Of a stretch of 9,246 nt of DNA, positions 5,846 through 9,246 are shown in pieces; position 1 is the first letter of the stretch; the number at the start of each line of letters is the position of its first letter. Source of the DNA: Chloroflexota bacterium (GTDB taxonomy: Bacteria > Chloroflexota > Chloroflexia > Thermomicrobiales > UBA6265); NCBI GenBank assembly GCA_023415845.1, contig JAEZJB010000123.1, positions 1-9,246 on the forward strand. The letters are read 5' to 3'. Position numbers and translations under genes: made by a program. The notes beneath the pieces are model-generated. The model ran no database searches and was not told the origin of the DNA. It worked only from the letters and a program-made list of their open reading frames with translations.

Positions 5846-6946
5846 ATGACAACCGACTTTCACGCAGAGCGCATCGCCCGACTGCAGGAGGAGCTGCGAT
5901 CGAACGGCATCGACCTGGCGCTGTTCGGGCCTGGTGCTGACCTGTTTTACCTGACGGGCTTCGATGCCCACCTCAGCGAGCGGCTCAACCTGTTGATCGT
6001 GCCGGCCGAAGGCAAGCCGTCGTTCATCGTGCCCGTACTGGAAGCTCCGCTGGTGGGCGACGCCGCGCGGCTGATGTCCCTTCACACGTGGTCGGATGGT
6101 GAAGACGCAGCAGCGCTGGCAGCAGAGACGATCGGTGACCTCACCAACCGAAAGGTCGCCGTGGGCAACCACCTGTGGTCGGCGTTCCTCCTGCGATTGC
6201 AGGAACGGCTGGGCGGCGGCAACTGGGTTGAGGCGGCGCCGGTGGTGCGTCCGCTACGAATGATCAAGGACCAGGCAGAAATCGATGCCCTGGCCGAAGT
6301 AAGCCGCCTGACGGACCAGGCGTGGGAAGAGTTCATCGAGGGAGGTCCGATCAGCGGGCTGACAGAGCAGCAGGCGATGAAGCGCCTGGCCGACCTGACG
6401 GAACAGCGCGGCGTGCGAAGCGTGTGGGGGATTTGCGCGAGCGGACCGAATGCCGCGTCTCCGCACCATCACACCGGTCAGCGCGTGATTCAGGAAGGCG
6501 ACTCGGTCATTTTCGACTGGGGAGGAAACTTGAACGGCTATCACTCGGACATGACGCGGACGGTGTTCGTGGGCACGCCGACGGAGGAGTTCAAGAAGGT
6601 CTATGCCACGGTGCTGGCTGCCAACGAGGCAGCCTTCGGGGCCGTCAAGCCGGGCGTTCCGCTGCAGGACATCGACCGGGCGGCCCGCAAGGTCATCACT
6701 GACGCCGGCTACGGTGACGCGTTCATCCACCGGGTAGGCCACGGGCTTGGGCTGGAAGTGCATGAGGAGCCGTACCTCGTGGAAGGGAACGAGCTGCCGC
6801 TCGAGCCGGGGATGACCTTCAGCGACGAGCCAGGCATCTACCTCGAAGGCAATCTCGGTGTCCGGATCGAGGACACCGTAGTGTGCACCGAGGAAGGCGC
6901 GCTCAAGCTGAATCATGCGACGCGCGACCTGATCCACATGGACTAG
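5846..6946 (+). CDS. Xaa-Pro peptidase, M24 family (prolidase / aminopeptidase P-like)
   Basis: A cytoplasmic dinuclear metallopeptidase of 366 residues that cleaves peptides at proline, most likely X-Pro dipeptides or N-terminal X-Pro bonds. Residues 1 to about 125 form the creatinase-type N-terminal domain (LALFGPGADLFYLTGF). The pita-bread catalytic domain starts near MIKDQAEIDAL. All five metal ligands are visible: D224 (FDWGG), D235 (SDMTRT), H299 (GHGLGLEVHEEP), E328 (SDEPGIY) and E342 (GVRIEDT). The accessory histidines of PHHHTG (near 210) and H306 are also there. Length is normal for bacterial prolidases. AAAGGA at 5833-5838 sits seven bases before ATG 5846. The gene lies 92 bases behind a peptide-type solute-binding protein on the same strand, consistent with uptake followed by hydrolysis. 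Bacterial genes of this family are called pepQ, pepP or ypdF; the sequence alone does not decide which. Confidence 0.95.
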   Translation: MTTDFHAERIARLQEELRSNGIDLALFGPGADLFYLTGFDAHLSERLNLLIVPAEGKPSFIVPVLEAPLVGDAARLMSLHTWSDGEDAAALAAETIGDLTNRKVAVGNHLWSAFLLRLQERLGGGNWVEAAPVVRPLRMIKDQAEIDALAEVSRLTDQAWEEFIEGGPISGLTEQQAMKRLADLTEQRGVRSVWGICASGPNAASPHHHTGQRVIQEGDSVIFDWGGNLNGYHSDMTRTVFVGTPTEEFKKVYATVLAANEAAFGAVKPGVPLQDIDRAARKVITDAGYGDAFIHRVGHGLGLEVHEEPYLVEGNELPLEPGMTFSDEPGIYLEGNLGVRIEDTVVCTEEGALKLNHATRDLIHMD

Positions 6947-6955
6947 GCGGTGGTG

Positions 6956-6986
6956 GGGGAGGAGAAGGGGAATACCTCTCCTCCCC
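6956..6986 (+). terminator. stem-loop after the peptidase stop, terminator-like
   Basis: GGGGAGGAGA (6956-6965) pairs perfectly with TCTCCTCCCC (6977-6986), and GG/CC inside extends it past a single bulged A. It starts nine bases after the TAG. The tail is GCGCCGTTCCTG rather than a T-run, so it is either a weak or factor-assisted terminator or a 3'-end stabiliser. Confidence 0.5.
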
Positions 6987-7259
6987 GCGCCGTTCCTGTA
7001 AGACCGCCAAATGTTGAGCCTGCGCCAAGGGGCGGTCGACAGCTGCTTGCTTTCCGCATGGACACATGCGTCTGCGATCGCGGCGGGTCCGCCCGTACCC
7101 GGTGCTGCTGGGCGAGTTCCGCATCCCTGCCTGACGCACTCCATGGACGCCTAACTCCACGAGTCAATTGATCGCCAAAGGGCGGCGACGGCCTCCCGCG
7201 CGGTCAGCGGTGGTGCTTCCGCGTGAGTGTCAGGGGCGCGTTCAGTTGGCTACTCGACT
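6987..7259. other. non-coding stretch with two short GC-hairpin repeats
   Basis: I find no credible gene here on either strand; the short open frames lack start signals and coding-like composition. CGCCAAGGGGCGGTCGAC (7023-7040) recurs imperfectly as CGCCAAAGGGCGGCGAC (7173-7189), and each copy can form CGCC/GGCG around a four-base loop. Around 7082-7114 two hairpins that exclude each other are possible: GGCG 7082-7085 with CGCC 7090-7093, or CGCCC 7090-7094 with GGGCG 7110-7114. No known riboswitch core was recognised. The stretch must include the promoter of the downstream operon, but no clear -35/-10 pair stands out. Confidence 0.4.
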
Positions 7260-7279
7260 CTCCATGGTCCATGATGGAG
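7260..7279 (+). promoter_or_regulatory. hairpin covering the ribosome-binding site of the leader ORF
   Basis: CTCCAT (7260-7265) pairs with ATGGAG (7274-7279) around an eight-base loop, with a T-G wobble outside (7259/7280). The right arm takes in four of the five bases of GGAGG (7276-7280), the ribosome-binding site for ATG 7288. The loop itself includes half of the odd palindrome CATGGTCCATG (7263-7273), which could instead be a protein-binding operator. Confidence 0.35.
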
Positions 7280-7287
7280 GCATTGTC

Positions 7288-7317
7288 ATGGAGCCAGAGG
7301 AGAGGGACTACCAGTGA
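7288..7317 (+). CDS. nine-codon leader ORF, translationally coupled to the next gene
   Basis: ATG 7288 opens a nine-residue frame, MEPEERDYQ, closed by TGA at 7315-7317. GGAGG at 7276-7280 stands seven bases before the ATG, a better start signal than many genes here have. The stop overlaps the GTG start of the following gene in GTGA, the arrangement used for termination-reinitiation. The codons of the mini-ORF themselves hold AGGAGAGG, the site for the downstream GTG. A single-base change would fuse the two frames into one acidic N-terminus, so a sequencing or real frameshift is the main alternative: the true gene could start at 7288. No run of regulatory codons such as a string of one amino acid is present. 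Confidence 0.4.
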   Translation: MEPEERDYQ

Positions 7318-7784
7318 ACGATCAAGACCTCGACAGCATGTCCGACGATGCCGAGGAATACAGCGCGGAAGAACTGCTGGAACAGGCGCAGATCAACGCT
7401 CAGGCCCTGTTCCTGGGCACGGCAGCGTCGTTTGGTGATGACCAGGCGCGGCTGGAAGACTGGCGCCGCCAGCTGGCAGCAACATTTGCTCGCGGCTGGG
7501 ACACCGAGGCCGAGTGGGACGCCGCCGACATCCTCTATGCCCTTTTGACCAGCTACCGCTCGTATGGCGCGTTGATCTCCGACGCCGATTTTGAGGCCGA
7601 GGAGCCGGTCGCCACGATCACCAACCTGCCCAACGTGTACCTCGCGGAGGCGCTCGGAATCGATCACCGCCTGCTGCACCACCTGTTCCGGATCGGGGAG
7701 GATCTCGCCCTCCGGCTGGGTGGAACGCTGACGTGGAAAGAGCTGCCCGACGGCGACATCGAGCTGCGCACGAGCGGGGCATGA
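7314..7784 (+). CDS. acidic hypothetical protein encoded upstream of ylxP
   Basis: Not recognised. 156 residues, soluble, strongly acidic in the first 25 residues (NDQDLDSMSDDAEEYSAEELL) and apparently mostly helical (EELLEQAQINAQALFLG, RLEDWRRQLAATFARGW, AADILYALLTSYRSYGAL), with a short C-terminal strand-like end (LTWKELPDGDIELRTSG). No cysteines, membrane helix, signal peptide or catalytic motif are seen. The GTG start is supported by AGGAGAGG at 7298-7305, by the upstream overlapping mini-ORF, and by the lack of a better ATG. It overlaps the YlxP gene by ATGA (7781-7784), so the two should be made in step. The even codon pattern argues for a real, conserved gene of this lineage. Confidence 0.8.
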   Translation: MNDQDLDSMSDDAEEYSAEELLEQAQINAQALFLGTAASFGDDQARLEDWRRQLAATFARGWDTEAEWDAADILYALLTSYRSYGALISDADFEAEEPVATITNLPNVYLAEALGIDHRLLHHLFRIGEDLALRLGGTLTWKELPDGDIELRTSGA

Positions 7785-8080
7785 GCGTCACGATTGGCCG
7801 CGCGCGGGTCACGATCCTGTTCGAAGCGACGTTTTCGCTCAAGGAGAAGCGGGGGGAAATCTCCTCGCTGACCAAGCGAGTTTCGAACAGGTTCAACGCA
7901 GCGATCGCGGAGATCGAGACGCTGGACGACGTTCGCACAGGGACGCTGGGGATCGTGGTGGTCTCGAACAACGCGAATCATGCCAGCCAGATGCTGCATT
8001 CGATCGCCGGATTCATCGAACGGCAACTCGACCTGGGATATCTCGGCGAGGTCGAGATCGAGCTTATTCCATTTGATTGA
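7781..8080 (+). CDS. ylxP: YlxP family protein (DUF503)
   Basis: 99 residues, a typical length for the family. The hallmarks are SLKEKRGEISSLTKRVSNRFNA near the N-terminus (family pattern SLKxKR...l..r...rfn), IAEIET, then TLGIVVVSNNANHASQML and FIERQLDLGYLGEVEIELI, with the alternating strand-helix order of a ferredoxin-like fold. In Firmicutes ylxP sits in the nusA-infB-rbfA translation operon, and a role near ribosome maturation is suspected but not settled. Here its neighbours are instead an unknown acidic protein and a TPM/DUF2207 membrane protein. The ATG overlaps the previous stop (ATGA). No independent ribosome-binding site is clear, which points to translational coupling. Longer in-frame starts upstream, such as 7733, would add residues with no family match and are rejected. 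Confidence 0.92.
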   Translation: MSVTIGRARVTILFEATFSLKEKRGEISSLTKRVSNRFNAAIAEIETLDDVRTGTLGIVVVSNNANHASQMLHSIAGFIERQLDLGYLGEVEIELIPFD

Positions 8081-8099
8081 CGTATCAGGGGTCTCACAG

Positions 8100-9246
8100 A
8101 TGTTCTCCTTGCATGCCTTCGTCCGATCCACCCGGCTGTTCGTTCTGGCCACGATGGTTGTTCTGGCGATGGTGGCCGCGCCACTGGCCATGGGCCAGGG
8201 AACCTCGTCGCTTCCTGACCTGGACCCGGCGCAACCAGTCATTGATGAAACCGGCTCGTCTTTGACCTCCCAGCAAATTTCCGAGCTGGACCAACAGATT
8301 GATGCGCTGGCAGCGATTGGGGCTGAGGTTGTCGTGCTGGTGCGCAACCTCGACGCCACGCCGGACGAGACGCTCGATCAGGTTGAGCAACTCCAGCAGG
8401 CGTGGGTGGCAGCTACGGGCTCCAACCAGGACATGACGATTGCGATATTGATCAACCGGAATGCCGATAACCCCAACGATGCGCGCGCCGGAATCTATGT
8501 GGGCAAGACCTACAACGATGGCAACATTCCGGAAGACGAGCAACGCACCATCGTCAGCGACTTCCTGATACCCCCATTGCGCTCGGGCGACGTGTTCACG
8601 AGCCTGTCGGATACGCTGGAACGGATCGAATCGGACATCCTCAACGGCCCACCCAAGAGTGCGTTCGAAACGTGGTCGGAGTCAGCGGCGGCGACCTGGC
8701 TGCCATGGCTGGGAGGCGTGGCGGCGGTGGTCAGTGCGGGACTGGGTACCGTGCTGTTCAATCGCCGACAGAAGCTGGACCGAGCGGCTCCTGCGGATAC
8801 CACCATGCGACCAAGTTCGATGCCGCCTGCGCTGGCGGGTGCACTGATTGCAGGTTCACCGCAATCATCGGCGTTCCCGGCGACGCTCCTGGACCTGGCA
8901 GCGCGCGGTGGCCTCCAAATCGAGCCGGAGAAGATGGGCGGGACGTTCTCCAGCCCGACGATCCAGATTCGGCTCCGTGACGACCACGTGGTCTCCACCC
9001 CGGAAGAGCAACTGGTATGGAATGCGTTGCTCAAGCGGTCGGAAATGGGGGTCGTTTCGAGCAAGAACCTGGCGCGGGCGGCGACGGATGTCAGTTCGGA
9101 CCTGAACAAGCAGCTGAATACGACAATGCGGCAGCAGGGTTGGCTGAACGTCGATGGAGCAGGCGCAAAGAACGGGATCCTGGCAATCGCGATTCTCACG
9201 ATTGTCGCGGCAATTGGGCTGGTGATCGTGTCGGCAGCCGGCAGTG
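8100..9246 (+). CDS. secreted/membrane-anchored TPM-domain protein with DUF2207-type C-terminal region, 3'-partial
   Basis: The frame is open from ATG 8100 to the window edge (382 codons seen). AGGGG at 8087-8091 precedes the start by eight bases, 19 bases after the ylxP stop, so it is the third gene of that operon. Residues 1 to about 33 are a signal peptide (FVLATMVVLAMVAAPLAMG). Residues 47-180 are a TPM (YgcG/PF04536-like) domain: VIDETGSSLTSQQISELDQQ, AEVVVLVRNLD, AGIYVGKTYNDG and IPPLRSGDVFTSLSDTLERI. A membrane helix follows at about 200-218 (WLPWLGGVAAVVSAGLGTVLF, then basic NRRQK). From about 236, the pattern MPPALAGALIAG...FPATLLDLAARGGLQIEPE is the C-terminal signature of DUF2207 proteins. 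A further helix begins near 359 (GILAIAILTIVAAIGLVIV) and is cut by the window. TPM domains are linked to acid phosphatase activity in plant thylakoids and to photosystem or respirasome assembly elsewhere. The role here is unknown. Confidence 0.88.
   Translation, partial: MFSLHAFVRSTRLFVLATMVVLAMVAAPLAMGQGTSSLPDLDPAQPVIDETGSSLTSQQISELDQQIDALAAIGAEVVVLVRNLDATPDETLDQVEQLQQAWVAATGSNQDMTIAILINRNADNPNDARAGIYVGKTYNDGNIPEDEQRTIVSDFLIPPLRSGDVFTSLSDTLERIESDILNGPPKSAFETWSESAAATWLPWLGGVAAVVSAGLGTVLFNRRQKLDRAAPADTTMRPSSMPPALAGALIAGSPQSSAFPATLLDLAARGGLQIEPEKMGGTFSSPTIQIRLRDDHVVSTPEEQLVWNALLKRSEMGVVSSKNLARAATDVSSDLNKQLNTTMRQQGWLNVDGAGAKNGILAIAILTIVAAIGLVIVSAAGS

Noticed and set aside
7082..7114. Two mutually exclusive hairpins suggesting a riboswitch or attenuator
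   Set aside because: Stems are only four to five pairs, and no conserved riboswitch core was recognised, so chance is the simpler explanation.
6254..7144. 296-codon minus-strand frame over the peptidase gene and its downstream region
   Set aside because: Most of it is antisense to an M24 enzyme with all ligands intact; the part beyond the gene has no coding character.
7223..7438. 71-codon plus-strand frame at the start of the operon
   Set aside because: Arg/Ser-rich shadow overlapping the acidic gene in another frame, without a usable start signal.

Overview
The window is high-GC bacterial DNA with strong G/C bias in third codon positions. Secreted proteins carry Ala/Thr/Pro/Ser tails of the type 'ATPVASPAAS', a composition I associate with Chloroflexota of the Thermomicrobia (Sphaerobacter-like) kind. 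That assignment rests on style and gene content, not on a marker gene.

Layout, left to right. (1) The window opens inside a DAHP synthase gene (first step of the shikimate pathway), which ends at 983. (2) An unrecognised ORF follows at 1060-1572. Next is a decayed patch (about 1572-2055) holding a fragment of a tyrosine recombinase with its His-x-x-Arg-His box, a bulged terminator-like hairpin, and possibly a scrap of an IS5-type transposase. (3) A minus-strand gene (2124-3653) encodes a multi-pass membrane protein with a 200-residue acidic disordered N-terminus and a C-terminal zinc ribbon. A 17-bp perfect stem-loop lies just beyond its stop. (4) Divergent from it is a family 5 extracellular solute-binding protein with a Tat-type signal, best started at a TTG at 3828. 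It is followed by an M24 Xaa-Pro peptidase (5846-6946) with all metal ligands intact. The two plausibly serve uptake and intracellular breakdown of proline-containing peptides, although no permease or ATPase gene is present here. (5) A 367-nt non-coding stretch carries a hairpin after the peptidase stop, a pair of short GC-hairpin repeats, and a 9-codon leader ORF whose ribosome-binding site can be sequestered in a small hairpin. (6) A tight three-gene operon closes the window: an unrecognised acidic protein (7314-7784), a YlxP/DUF503 protein overlapping it by ATGA (7781-8080), and a secreted/membrane protein (8100 to beyond the window) that joins a TPM (YgcG-like) domain to a DUF2207-type C-terminal region.

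No rRNA, tRNA, CRISPR array or intact mobile element was seen. The strongest leads are the micro-ORF-led YlxP operon, the TPM/DUF2207 architecture, and the acidic-tail/zinc-ribbon membrane protein. None is proven to be a new system.
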